A DNA stretch of 64,000 nt, taken from Methylocystis echinoides (GTDB lineage: Bacteria > Pseudomonadota > Alphaproteobacteria > Rhizobiales > Beijerinckiaceae). Below are positions 1-7,727 of this stretch, one piece after another; the first letter of the stretch is position 1; every line of letters begins with the position of its first letter. The position numbers and the translations under genes are program-made. The notes under the pieces were generated by a model. It made no database searches, was not told where the DNA came from, and was given only the letters and a program-made list of their open reading frames with translations. The stretch spans positions 3,570,001-3,634,000 of the forward strand of contig NZ_BSEC01000001.1 of the NCBI RefSeq assembly GCF_027923385.1. Reading direction: 5' to 3'.

Positions 1-650
1 AAATTGTGCCGCGAATATTCCTGCTCCGCCTGCAGGAAGACGTCGCCATAGGTGACTTTCTCGGCGCCGTCCCGGCCGTTGAAGTTCAGCTCCATGATGC
101 TGTCGACGCCCTGCAGATAACAGGCGAGGCGCTCCAGCCCATAGGTCAGTTCGCCCGCGACCGGCGCGCATTCGAAACCCGCGACCTGCTGAAAATACGT
201 GAATTGCGAGACTTCCATGCCGTCGCACCAGCATTCCCAGCCAAGGCCCCAGGCGCCGAGCGTGGGGCTTTCCCAGTCGTCCTCGACGAAGCGGATGTCG
301 TGCAGCATGGGATCGACGCCGATGGCCGCGAGCGAGCCGAGATAGAGGTCCTGCAGATTCGGCGGCGACGGCTTCAGGATCACCTGAAACTGGTAATAAT
401 GCTGGAGACGATTGGGGTTCTCGCCATAACGCCCGTCCTTGGGGCGCCGGCAGGGCTGCGCATAGGCGGCGCGCCACGGCCTCGGCCCCAGCGCGCGCAG
501 CGTCGTCGCCGGATGAAAGGTGCCCGCGCCCATCTCCATGTCATAGGGCTGCAAAATGACGCAGCCCTGCGCGGCCCAGAAATTCTGGAGCGTCAGAATC
601 AGTCCCTGGAAGGAGCGCGTGGGCGAGAGTGTGTCGGCGGCGGCGGTCAT
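1..650 (-). CDS. glyQ: Glycyl-tRNA synthetase alpha subunit, partial (3' end outside window)
   Basis: This is the catalytic alpha chain of the bacterial alpha2-beta2 glycyl-tRNA synthetase, which charges tRNA-Gly in the cytoplasm. The minus strand reads open from an ATG at 650 to base 1, giving 216 codons. The start reads [19 protein letters not shown], and the blocks [33 protein letters not shown] and [20 protein letters not shown] are typical of the family and carry the active-site core. The family is usually about 300 residues, so roughly 80-90 C-terminal residues lie beyond the left edge. The beta subunit glyS normally follows and would also be outside. The 149-bp gap to the divergent gene at 800 must hold both promoters. 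Confidence 0.96.
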   Translation of the reverse strand, partial: MTAAADTLSPTRSFQGLILTLQNFWAAQGCVILQPYDMEMGAGTFHPATTLRALGPRPWRAAYAQPCRRPKDGRYGENPNRLQHYYQFQVILKPSPPNLQDLYLGSLAAIGVDPMLHDIRFVEDDWESPTLGAWGLGWECWCDGMEVSQFTYFQQVAGFECAPVAGELTYGLERLACYLQGVDSIMELNFNGRDGAEKVTYGDVFLQAEQEYSRHN

Positions 651-799
651 GTCGGCTTCCTGTGGCGCGGCAAGACGCAGTTAGAGTCGAGAGCCGCTCG
701 CGGTCAATGGGCCAAGTCGTTTCAAATCGAGCCAAAGTCGCGGATCGCGTGAAAGTCCCTGTAAACCACTCCGAAAGCCATGGGCGCTAGCGTTAGTCC

Positions 800-1933
800 A
801 TGCGTAACCAAGTATCGTATCCACGTGTTCGCGCCCCGCGCCGGTCGCATAAAGTCTTCCCGGCGCTAAGCGGCGCAGTCATCTCGCTGATGACCGCCGG
901 ACATCTTGTCCAGCCTTTCCTTGCCGATGCGGCCGGGACCGATTCGCAAAGCCCCGCGCGCGTCGCGCGCGTCGCCAGCCCCGAGCCGGCCGCCGTCGGC
1001 CTGCGCGGCGCCCTCCTCGCCGACCTCGGCCCTTACGAGCCGCAGGGCTTCGCGCCGCGCCGGGCGATGCGCGCGAATCTCTTTGTTTCCCGCGCGGAAG
1101 CCGGAACGCGGATCGCCGAGGCGCCGGTTCCGCCGCCGCGTCCGGCTGAGATCCCGCTTGAGAAGACGGTCGCGCAGGCGGAGCCCCAGCCCGCGACGCC
1201 CGTCATCGAGAGCGCCGGCGCGCCCACGCCGCCGCGCCGGCCGGCCGAGCTTTCCGTCGCGTTGCGTCCGGAGCCGCCAAAGCCGCAGGGTCCGGAGATC
1301 GCCCGGGCGGAGCCGGCGGCGGCGCCCCCTGCCCCGCGTCCGATCCGAGCCGCGCGGACCACGGTCGTTCCCGGCGCGCCGGCCGAGCATCGGGGGTTCT
1401 TCGAGCGGCTCTTTGGCGGCGTGACGCAGCCTGCGGCGCCCCAGACGGGCGCAAGCCGGGAGGCCCTGGCCTATGCCCCGGCAAGCGACGCCGGCAGCCT
1501 CTTCGGCGGCCTTCGCAGCGCCGTCGCGCCGGTCAATCCGGCCGCGCGCTACGACCGCTACACCGCCATCTACGACATTTCCGCGCATGTGGTTTACATG
1601 CCGGACGGCTCGAGGCTCGAGGCGCATTCGGGGCTGCGCGAGCATCTCGACGATGCGCGCTATGTCCATCTGCGCATGCGCGGCCCCACCCCGCCGCATA
1701 TTTATAATCTGACGCCGCGCGAGGCGCTGTTCCATGGGGTGGAGGCGCTGCGCCTCAATCCGGTCGGCGGCGGCGGCGCGATCTTCGGCCGCGCGGGGCT
1801 TCTCGCCCATACTTACATGCTCGGGCCGAACGGCGATTCGAACGGCTGCGTCTCCTTCCGCGACTACAGCGCCTTTCTGCAGGCCTATAAGCGGGGCGAG
1901 GTGCGCCGCCTGGCGGTGGTCTCCCGGCTCTGA
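800..1933 (+). CDS. DUF2778 (Tlde1-like) L,D-transpeptidase-fold protein, copy 1
   Basis: This 377-residue protein has a basic N-terminus, a hydrophobic signal or anchor segment at about residues 22-37, a long Pro/Ala/Arg-rich linker, and a C-terminal domain at about 250-377. That domain resembles DUF2778, the fold of the type VI effector Tlde1, an L,D-transpeptidase relative acting on peptidoglycan stem peptides. The putative catalytic pair is visible: His337 in LLAHTYMLGPNGDSNGC and Cys350 in the same motif. The likely site of action is the periplasm. No immunity gene or type VI gene is adjacent, so a housekeeping cell-wall role is more likely than a toxin. A close paralogue follows at 2376, and a YkuD-type enzyme follows that. 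Function is inferred from the fold only. Confidence 0.8.
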   Translation: MRNQVSYPRVRAPRRSHKVFPALSGAVISLMTAGHLVQPFLADAAGTDSQSPARVARVASPEPAAVGLRGALLADLGPYEPQGFAPRRAMRANLFVSRAEAGTRIAEAPVPPPRPAEIPLEKTVAQAEPQPATPVIESAGAPTPPRRPAELSVALRPEPPKPQGPEIARAEPAAAPPAPRPIRAARTTVVPGAPAEHRGFFERLFGGVTQPAAPQTGASREALAYAPASDAGSLFGGLRSAVAPVNPAARYDRYTAIYDISAHVVYMPDGSRLEAHSGLREHLDDARYVHLRMRGPTPPHIYNLTPREALFHGVEALRLNPVGGGGAIFGRAGLLAHTYMLGPNGDSNGCVSFRDYSAFLQAYKRGEVRRLAVVSRL

Positions 1934-2375
1934 GGCCGCGGCCGCGTCCTGGGGACGCGCCCGGTCAACGCCATTGCGGGGGGAACGACTCGATCCGGAG
2001 CCATATCAAGGCTCTGGACGGCGTCGTCGCCTCGCGCCACGCCCCGACGGCAGGGGAAAAAGACGGCGCGCCGGTCCCGGGGATCGGCGCGATTCTTTGT
2101 CGGGCGCCTTATTTCTGGAGCCCTGCCGCCAAGTTAATTTCATGTAACGAAAGACCTTTTTGAAAGCGACGCGCGCGCGCGCCGGCGCTTCGCCTGTCTA
2201 CAGACAGCCAAGAATTCGCCTGATTCAGGCCCAAGCAAGGCCCCGATGGTTTTTCAAAGTGTTGCCGTGGCGTGATTGCGCGCCCGTTTTTGCCGGTTGG
2301 CGCGTGATTCGCGCGGATGCGGGACCCGGCAGCCAGCCGCGCTTTCGAGCGCGACGCAAACATCTTTGAGGGCGG
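1934..2375. other. 442-bp intergenic region between the two DUF2778 genes
   Basis: No credible coding frame is seen here. The central part (about 2125-2170) is locally AT-richer than its surroundings and is followed by an alternating GC run (GCGCGCGCGCGC near 2173). The last 20 bases supply GAGGGCGG as ribosome binding site for the downstream ATG at 2376. I could not identify a clear terminator or a consensus promoter. The size suggests that the second paralogue has its own promoter. Confidence 0.4.
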
Positions 2376-3464
2376 ATGTTGACGAGACCCCATACGTTCA
2401 AACGCTTCCTGTCGCACGATCGCGGCCGGCTTCTCAGCCTGACGGTGCTGGCCGCCGGGGCGTTGTCCCTGAGCACGCTGGCCGTTTGGCACGGACTGCG
2501 TGTGCATCACCAGCAAGCCGCCACGCCCGGCGCGCTGGCGCTGGAGCCGTCGATCGAACTCGGCTCCCATGGTCCCATGATCGTTGGCCTTGGCCCCTGG
2601 GCCCGCACCGTCGCGCCGCCCGAGCGGACGGCCGCGCTCGAGGCGGATGTCCGGCCCTCCCTGCCCACGGAGATGCGCAGGGACATGGCGGCCGCCGAGG
2701 AAGCCAATCCCGTCGTCGACGCGCCGCTTCCGCCGCGCAAGCCGAGCGATCTCAAGACGCTGGCGAGCCGCATGCCCGCGCTGGCCCCGATCCGGCAGGC
2801 GGCGCTCCCGGTGGAGCCCGCGCCCGCGGCGCCGTCGCAGGCTGACAACCGCAGCTTCTTCGAGAAGATTTTCGGGGGCGCCGGCGCCGAGTCGCCGCAG
2901 ACGGCGCAGCCACAGCCGGCTCAGACAGCCGGACGCGCCGGCCGCCGCCAGCAGCCCCAGGCTGCGGGTCAGGCGCTCGCCTACGCCCCGCAGGAATCGA
3001 CCGGCGGCCTGTTCGGCGGCCTCACCAGCCCTGCCGCCCCGGCGGCGCCCGCGCAATCCGCCGCGGTCGGCCCCGCCCCCCGCGCCGGCGCCGGCACGGC
3101 GGTCTATAATATCGCGACGCATACCGTTTACATGCCCGATGGGACCCGCCTCGAGGCGCATTCGGGCCTGCGCGAATTCCTCGACGATCCGCGCTATGTT
3201 CATGTTCGCATGCGCGGCCCGACGCCCCCGAGCGTCTATGCGCTGACGCCGCGCGAGGCGTTGTTCCACGGGGTGGAGGCGCTGCGGCTGACGCCGATTG
3301 GCGGCAACGGGGTCTTCGGCCGCGCCGGCCTGCTCGCCCACACCTACATGCTCGGCCCGAACGGGGACTCGAACGGTTGCGTCTCCTTCCGCGACTATCA
3401 GGCCTTCCTTCAGGCCTATAAGCGCGGCGACGTACGCCGCCTGATTGTCGTCGCCGGGATGTGA
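2376..3464 (+). CDS. DUF2778 (Tlde1-like) L,D-transpeptidase-fold protein, copy 2
   Basis: This 362-residue paralogue of the protein at 800-1933 has the same order of parts: a basic N-terminus, a membrane or signal segment at about residues 20-37, a Pro/Ala linker with a short shared FFEKIFGG block, and a C-terminal DUF2778 domain. Near-identical stretches such as RLEAHSGLRE, TPREALFHGVEALRL and AHTYMLGPNGDSNGCVSFRDY show recent duplication. The putative catalytic residues are His322 and Cys335. The linkers have diverged strongly while the domain is conserved, as expected if the linker only spans the periplasm. It starts at ATG 2376 after GAGGGCGG. Role: presumed periplasmic peptidoglycan modification; substrate unknown. 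Confidence 0.8.
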   Translation: MLTRPHTFKRFLSHDRGRLLSLTVLAAGALSLSTLAVWHGLRVHHQQAATPGALALEPSIELGSHGPMIVGLGPWARTVAPPERTAALEADVRPSLPTEMRRDMAAAEEANPVVDAPLPPRKPSDLKTLASRMPALAPIRQAALPVEPAPAAPSQADNRSFFEKIFGGAGAESPQTAQPQPAQTAGRAGRRQQPQAAGQALAYAPQESTGGLFGGLTSPAAPAAPAQSAAVGPAPRAGAGTAVYNIATHTVYMPDGTRLEAHSGLREFLDDPRYVHVRMRGPTPPSVYALTPREALFHGVEALRLTPIGGNGVFGRAGLLAHTYMLGPNGDSNGCVSFRDYQAFLQAYKRGDVRRLIVVAGM

Positions 3465-3544
3465 TTTTACGACGGCAGTAGACGAGTCACAGGTCCCGCG
3501 CTTATCTAACAGGGCAGAATGTCCTGAAAGCGCGGGAGCTTACA

Positions 3545-3961
3545 GTGCGTATGCGTATCCTTGTCCTTGCCGCCGCCATGACCGTCCTCGCGCCGGCTGT
3601 CGCCACGGCGAAAGTGCGTATTCATATCGATGTCGGCAGTCAGCGGATGCATGTGACCTCCGCGAGCGGCAGTTACAGCTGGCCTGTCTCGACAGCCCGC
3701 CGCGGCTACCGGACCCCGCGGGGCGTCTTCGCAGCCAGAGGGCTGCAGCGCATGCACTATTCCCGCAAATACGACAATGCGCCCATGCCGCATTCCATCT
3801 TCTTCAGCGGCGGCTACGCCATCCACGGCACTTACGCCACGGGCGCACTGGGCCGTCCGGTGTCGCATGGCTGCGTCAGGCTCTCGCCCGCTCATGCAGC
3901 CATGCTCTATGGCATGGTGCGACGGGAAGGCGCGCGCATCTCCATCGGCGGAAGCCGCTGA
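3545..3961 (+). CDS. YkuD-family L,D-transpeptidase, secreted
   Basis: This is a small L,D-transpeptidase of 138 residues, expected to make 3-3 cross-links in peptidoglycan or to attach proteins to it in the periplasm. A signal peptide covers residues 1-22 (ending PAVATAK). The YkuD signature is complete: His94 in YAIHGTYATG, then SHGCVRLS with His108 and catalytic Cys110. It is a minimal catalytic domain with no LysM or PG-binding module. The start is GTG at 3545, 6 nt after GGGAG; the ATG at 3551 is an alternative that gives almost the same protein. It follows the two DUF2778 genes on the same strand, so three Cys L,D-transpeptidase-fold proteins stand in a row. Confidence 0.9.
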   Translation: MRMRILVLAAAMTVLAPAVATAKVRIHIDVGSQRMHVTSASGSYSWPVSTARRGYRTPRGVFAARGLQRMHYSRKYDNAPMPHSIFFSGGYAIHGTYATGALGRPVSHGCVRLSPAHAAMLYGMVRREGARISIGGSR

Positions 3962-3968
3962 AAGCTGT

Positions 3969-4661
3969 CTAGGGCTCGAAGCTGTCGGCGTCGAAGGCGA
4001 AGCCCAGACGATAGACCGTCTTGATCGGCCCCCGCTGGCCGGTTTGCGCCTCGATGCCGGCCCGCATGCGGCGCACGAACATGTCGAGGCTGCGGCCGCT
4101 CTCGTCCGTTTCCTCAATGCCGATCGCACGGCGCAGCGTGTCGCGCGCCACGGGCCTGCCGGATGCGGCGATCAGACATTCCAGAAAAGCCGCCTGCCGA
4201 CTGGTCAGGGTCACGCGCTCGCCGCCGGGCGCGAGCAGGCCGCCGGTCCGATCCATCCGCCAGCCCGCGTCCTCCGCCGCCGGTTCCGGGGAACTCCGGG
4301 AGAGCGCCGAATCCACCGCGGCCAGCAGCTCCGCCTCGGCGGTCGGCTTGACCATGTAGATGTCAGCGCCTTGCGTATAGGCTTCAACCCGGTCGGTCAG
4401 CGTGTCCCGGCGCGTGTGGACGATGATGCGCGTCGGCGAGCTTCGCCGCAGGAAGCGGATGAGCGCGAAGCCGCTGTCGTCGGGAAGATTGAGATCCAGA
4501 ATGGCGAGGGCGAAGGGCTTGCCGCCGAGCGCGCGAAATTCCTGCGCGCTGCCGGCCCCGATCACCTCACGACGCCGGGACGACAAGACCGTCGCCAACG
4601 TCCGGCGCAAATCTGGATCGCCGTCTATCAGAAGAATTCGCTTCGTCGCGCCGTCGGTCAT
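3969..4661 (-). CDS. OmpR/PhoB-type response regulator (orphan)
   Basis: This 230-residue two-component regulator has an N-terminal receiver domain starting KRILLIDGDPDL, with the predicted phospho-acceptor Asp56 in LAILDLNLPDDSG and the conserved Lys in MVKP. A C-terminal winged-helix DNA-binding domain begins around LLAPGGERVTLTSRQAAFLECL and ends KTVYRLGFAF. The start is taken at ATG 4661 (MTDGATKRILL); a longer in-frame start at 4739 would add a basic, unstructured leader. No sensor kinase lies next to it, so the partner and regulon cannot be inferred. It converges on the YkuD gene, with 7 nt between the stops. It could regulate the neighbouring cell-wall genes, but nothing in the sequence shows this. 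Confidence 0.9.
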   Translation of the reverse strand: MTDGATKRILLIDGDPDLRRTLATVLSSRRREVIGAGSAQEFRALGGKPFALAILDLNLPDDSGFALIRFLRRSSPTRIIVHTRRDTLTDRVEAYTQGADIYMVKPTAEAELLAAVDSALSRSSPEPAAEDAGWRMDRTGGLLAPGGERVTLTSRQAAFLECLIAASGRPVARDTLRRAIGIEETDESGRSLDMFVRRMRAGIEAQTGQRGPIKTVYRLGFAFDADSFEP

Positions 4662-4974
4662 CAAAATTTTTCTCAACCCGTGGCTTCTGTCCAGCGGCCC
4701 GGCCCGGCCCCGCGGGGCGCGCCGCCTGCACAGAAACAAATCTCCTAGAATCTATTTTTCTTAATCTTTCGGGCAGCTTGCGGAGCACACGCGCATATGA
4801 TTCGGAACATAGAAGCGATATAGGGGCCGCTTTTGCCACGGCTGCCTCATGTTCCCAAGTCTAATTTACTATCGCTTCCATTCAAAAACACAAGCGGGAT
4901 TGTATCTGCGCTGTGTTCATGGATGCGCGGCCGCGATGATTACTCGTATAGATTGCTATAGCGCGCCGCCACAC
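4662..4974. other. 313-bp intergenic region, AT-rich for this genome
   Basis: Between the response regulator start and the methyltransferase stop there is no convincing gene. The segment around 4740-4920 is clearly richer in A/T than the flanks (for example AGAATCTATTTTTCTTAATC near 4748 and TCTAATTTACTATCGCTTCC near 4860). That composition suits a promoter region for the minus-strand response regulator. A spurious open frame covers part of it. I see no clear hairpin. Confidence 0.4.
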
Positions 4975-5673
4975 TCATTCCCGACGCCCGGGCGTTGCCT
5001 GGATCAGGCGGGACGGCAGAAGAGCGAGCGGCGCCTTCGAGCCTTTCACGCCGGACAGGAGAATGCGAATCGCCTGCGCCTGCGGACGGGCGTGCAGAGG
5101 CTCGACCGAGACGCCGCCGATCCGTCCGGAGACGGCGGCGAGACAGTCGGCGAGGGCGTCGGCGCGATGAATCATGATGAAGGTTCCGCCCGGCGCCAGC
5201 AGCGCCAGCGCGGCGCGCGCCCAGTCCGCAAGGCTCATCGCCGCGACATGCGCCCGCGCCTTCGCGGCGTCCGGCGTGACGCGGACCCGGCCGGCCTCAT
5301 AGAAGGGCGGATTGGTGAGCACGACGGCGGCGGCGCCGTCGACGAGCCCGGCGGCGCGGCGTGATGCCGCGTTGGCGATATCGGCCTCATGCGCGGTCAC
5401 CCGCTCGGCCAGGCGGTTGGCGTCAATATTCTCGCGCGCCAGGGCGCAGGACGCCGCGTCGATCTCGACCAGGCCGACCCGCGCCTGAGGCGCAAGAACG
5501 GCCGCCATCAGCCCGACGGCGCCAGCCCCGGCCCCAACGTCGAGAATGAGGCCTGTCTGCGTCGGCGAGACCGCCTCGGCCAGCAGCACGGCGTCATGAC
5601 CGGCGCGGTGGCCGCGCCCCTGCCGCAGGCGTAGCCGCCCGCCCAAAAATCCGTCCGTGTCGTCGCCGTTCAT
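4975..5673 (-). CDS. TrmN6/YfiC-type SAM-dependent methyltransferase (COG4123)
   Basis: This 232-residue class I methyltransferase is probably the one that methylates N6 of A37 in tRNA-Val. Visible parts are a SAM-binding motif I, LILDVGAGAGAVGLM, an acidic motif II loop (VGLVEIDAASCALA), and the catalytic NPPFYEAG motif (NPPF/Y class, used for N-methylation of adenine). Length matches the family. It lies divergent to ispB with 191 bp between the starts, the usual arrangement of this gene in alphaproteobacteria. The start is the ATG at 5673. Substrate assignment rests on the family; other small-molecule or RNA N6-adenine targets are possible. Confidence 0.85.
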   Translation of the reverse strand: MNGDDTDGFLGGRLRLRQGRGHRAGHDAVLLAEAVSPTQTGLILDVGAGAGAVGLMAAVLAPQARVGLVEIDAASCALARENIDANRLAERVTAHEADIANAASRRAAGLVDGAAAVVLTNPPFYEAGRVRVTPDAAKARAHVAAMSLADWARAALALLAPGGTFIMIHRADALADCLAAVSGRIGGVSVEPLHARPQAQAIRILLSGVKGSKAPLALLPSRLIQATPGRRE

Positions 5674-5864
5674 CGATCCGGAAAGTCACATGGGCGGCCC
5701 GGAGCCGGCAAGCCGATTGTACGTCTCTGGCTAAATGGCTGAAATATCGCTAGGATCACGCTGCGGCGCGCGCACTGGGCAAAACCGGAGCGTCGACTTG
5801 CCGCTGGGGACGCAAACCCGTAAATTGCGGCCGACTTGAATACAGTAATCCCGTAGGGGGGTCC

Positions 5865-6875
5865 GTGGGTATCGTTATTCCGCTCGAAGAGAAGAAGGCC
5901 GCGGGCCTCGACAGCCTGCTCGACCTCATCCGCCCGGACCTCGAACGCACCAATCAGCTCATCATCCAGCGCACCGGCTCCGACGTCACGACGATCCCGG
6001 AAGTCGCCAATCATCTCATTTCGGCGGGCGGCAAGCGGCTGCGGCCAATGCTCGTTCTCGCCACCGCCGGCATGTGCGGCTACAAGGGCGACGGCCATCT
6101 GAAATTCGCCGCTGGCATCGAATTCATGCACACGGCGACGCTGCTCCACGACGATGTCGTGGACGAGTCGAACATGCGGCGCGGCAAGATCGCGGCGCGC
6201 ATGCTGTGGGGCAACCAGACCTGCGTGCTCGTCGGCGACTTCCTGCTCGGCCACGCCTTCAAGATGATGGTCGAGCCGGGCATGATCCCGCCGCTCTCCG
6301 TCGTCTCGCAAGCGGCGGCGGTTATCGCGGAAGGCGAGATTCTCCAGCTCAACGCCGCCAAGGACACGACCACCACCGAGGACGCCTATATGGGCGTCAT
6401 CCGCCGCAAGACCGCGGAGCTTTTCGCGGCTGCGGCGGAAGTGGGCGTAATGCTCGCCGGCAGGCCGAAGGCCGATGAAGCGGCGGCGCGCAGCTATGGC
6501 ATGAATCTCGGCGTCGCGTTCCAGCTCATCGACGACGCGCTGGATTACGGCGGCTCTTCCGCCAAGCTCGGCAAGAATGTCGGCGACGACTTCCGCGAGG
6601 GCAAGATCACGCTTCCCGTCGTGCTTGCCTTCCGTCGCGGCAGCGAGAAAGAGCGAGAATTCTGGCGGCGCACGCTGGAAAAGGGCGAGATCGCCGACGG
6701 CGACGTCGAGACCGCCTGCGGCCTCATGAAGAAACACAAGGCGCTCGACGACACCATCGAGCGGGCCGCCCATTACGGCGCCATCGCCCGTGACGCGATG
6801 GAGATCTTCCCGGCGTCGCCCTGGAAGGACGCGCTGCTCGAGGTTGTCGATTTCTGCATCGAGCGGGTTTACTGA
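5865..6875 (+). CDS. ispB: Polyprenyl (octaprenyl/decaprenyl-type) diphosphate synthase
   Basis: This is a trans-prenyltransferase of 336 residues that elongates farnesyl diphosphate with isopentenyl diphosphate to make the ubiquinone side chain. Both aspartate-rich metal sites are present: D96-D97-x-x-D100 in LLHDDVVDESNMRRG, and D223-D224-x-x-D227 in FQLIDDALDYGG. The GGKRLRP substrate-binding motif lies upstream. The start is GTG at 5865, directly after a strong AGGGGGG ribosome binding site. It is transcribed away from trmN6 and ends at a strong bidirectional terminator shared with the next minus-strand gene. Chain length cannot be read from the sequence. Confidence 0.95.
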   Translation: MGIVIPLEEKKAAGLDSLLDLIRPDLERTNQLIIQRTGSDVTTIPEVANHLISAGGKRLRPMLVLATAGMCGYKGDGHLKFAAGIEFMHTATLLHDDVVDESNMRRGKIAARMLWGNQTCVLVGDFLLGHAFKMMVEPGMIPPLSVVSQAAAVIAEGEILQLNAAKDTTTTEDAYMGVIRRKTAELFAAAAEVGVMLAGRPKADEAAARSYGMNLGVAFQLIDDALDYGGSSAKLGKNVGDDFREGKITLPVVLAFRRGSEKEREFWRRTLEKGEIADGDVETACGLMKKHKALDDTIERAAHYGAIARDAMEIFPASPWKDALLEVVDFCIERVY

Positions 6876-6942
6876 GCTTCTCCCTCTCCCGCATCGCGGG
6901 CGCGAGACAACTCGAGGGCGCCGCCGCTGTCGCGCCTGCCTC

Positions 6943-6977
6943 AAAAAAGCGCCGGCCGCATCAGCGGCCGGCTTTTT
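6943..6977. terminator. Bidirectional intrinsic terminator between ispB and the PsiF-like gene
   Basis: A 9-bp perfect GC stem, GCCGGCCGC (6951-6959) with GCGGCCGGC (6964-6972), and a 4-nt loop is followed by TTTTT (6973-6977) on the plus strand. It is preceded by AAAAAA (6943-6948), which gives a U run on the minus strand. It serves the two convergent genes. Confidence 0.9.
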
Positions 6978-6981
6978 CGTC

Positions 6982-7239
6982 TCAGGACTTGAGGCACTCG
7001 GCCTTGAACTGCTTCTTTGCCTTGCCCTTCAGGCCTTTCGCCTTGGCCTGGTCGGCGCAGTCCTTCTCCTTGTCGACCGGGGCCTGAGCCGCCGGCTGAG
7101 CGGCGGTCGGCGCGGCGCCCTCAGCAGCCTTCGGGGCGATCTCCGACGGGGGCTTCCAGGTGGTCTCGGCAAAGGCCGACGCGCCGAGCAGCGCGGCGCA
7201 GACGCCGGCGATGGAAAGGGTCTTGATGCTCTTTTGCAT
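6982..7239 (-). CDS. Small secreted PsiF-repeat protein
   Basis: This protein of 85 residues starts at ATG 7239 (MQKSIKTLSIAGVCAALLG). It has a signal peptide ending about AFAET, then a Pro/Ala-rich stretch, and one C-terminal repeat of the PsiF type (CADQAKAKGLKGKAKKQFKAECLKS), with the two spaced cysteines and the KGLKG core. In E. coli psiF is phosphate-starvation induced, but the biochemical role is unknown. The usual gene has two repeats; this one has a single copy. A longer in-frame start at 7275 is less likely because it would precede the signal peptide with a charged leader. The gene ends 5 nt from the shared terminator. Confidence 0.78.
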   Translation of the reverse strand: MQKSIKTLSIAGVCAALLGASAFAETTWKPPSEIAPKAAEGAAPTAAQPAAQAPVDKEKDCADQAKAKGLKGKAKKQFKAECLKS

Positions 7240-7727
7240 AACGTCTCTTTTTTGTTTTTGAGCAGCCGGCCGCACGACTTCTCACTCTCCCTTGGCGACA
7301 CGCTACTGGAACGCTGCCGGGGCGGACATTATGACATTTTTGCGAAGCTGTCTCGCAGCGGCGGACCGCGCCGTCAGCGATCGCCCGCGCGCCAGAAATG
7401 GAACGCGAGCGCGCCCGCAAGCGCCGACATGAACAGCCGCGCCAGCAGGCGCCCGGGCGCCACTCCTGTTTTTGCAACCATGTGTCGGATATAAGACCGC
7501 CGCCGCGTTACGCGCGGCCGTCTGACGTCGAATGAGTGCTGGAGGCTGCTCATGGTGGTTTCCGCTCGAAAAACCTTTTCCCCCGTGGGACAAGGCTACG
7601 GACGAATTCGTTTAAAATTGCTTGATGCGTCATGGCGGGCGACGCGCAGCGCTCTTTCAGCCGCAGGCGTGGCTTATGAAGTGTTGCATCGCCTTGCTGA
7701 CGCGTCGCCGGACAGGAGAGGCGCCAA
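7240..7727. other. 488-bp intergenic region upstream of the oligopeptidase gene
   Basis: This region holds the divergent promoters of the PsiF-like gene and of the oligopeptidase, and possibly one very small minus-strand gene (7374-7481). The stretch GTTTAAAATTGCTTGATGCG near 7610 is AT-rich and is a plausible promoter zone for the oligopeptidase. No clear terminator or RNA gene is seen. Confidence 0.4.
7374..7481 (-). CDS. Possible 35-residue hydrophobic small protein
   Basis: An ATG-to-TGA frame on the minus strand encodes a 35-residue peptide with a basic N-terminus (MVAKTGVAPGRLLARL), a central hydrophobic stretch FMSALAGALAFHFW and a basic end (RAGDR). That is the pattern of a single-span membrane peptide. 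No Shine-Dalgarno sequence precedes the ATG and no family is recognised, so this is only a candidate. Confidence 0.2.
   Translation of the reverse strand: MVAKTGVAPGRLLARLFMSALAGALAFHFWRAGDR

Noticed and set aside
6..752. Plus-strand open frame of 248 codons at the left edge
   Set aside because: It is antisense to the clear glyQ coding sequence; the minus strand gives the conserved synthetase motifs and the plus frame is composition-driven.
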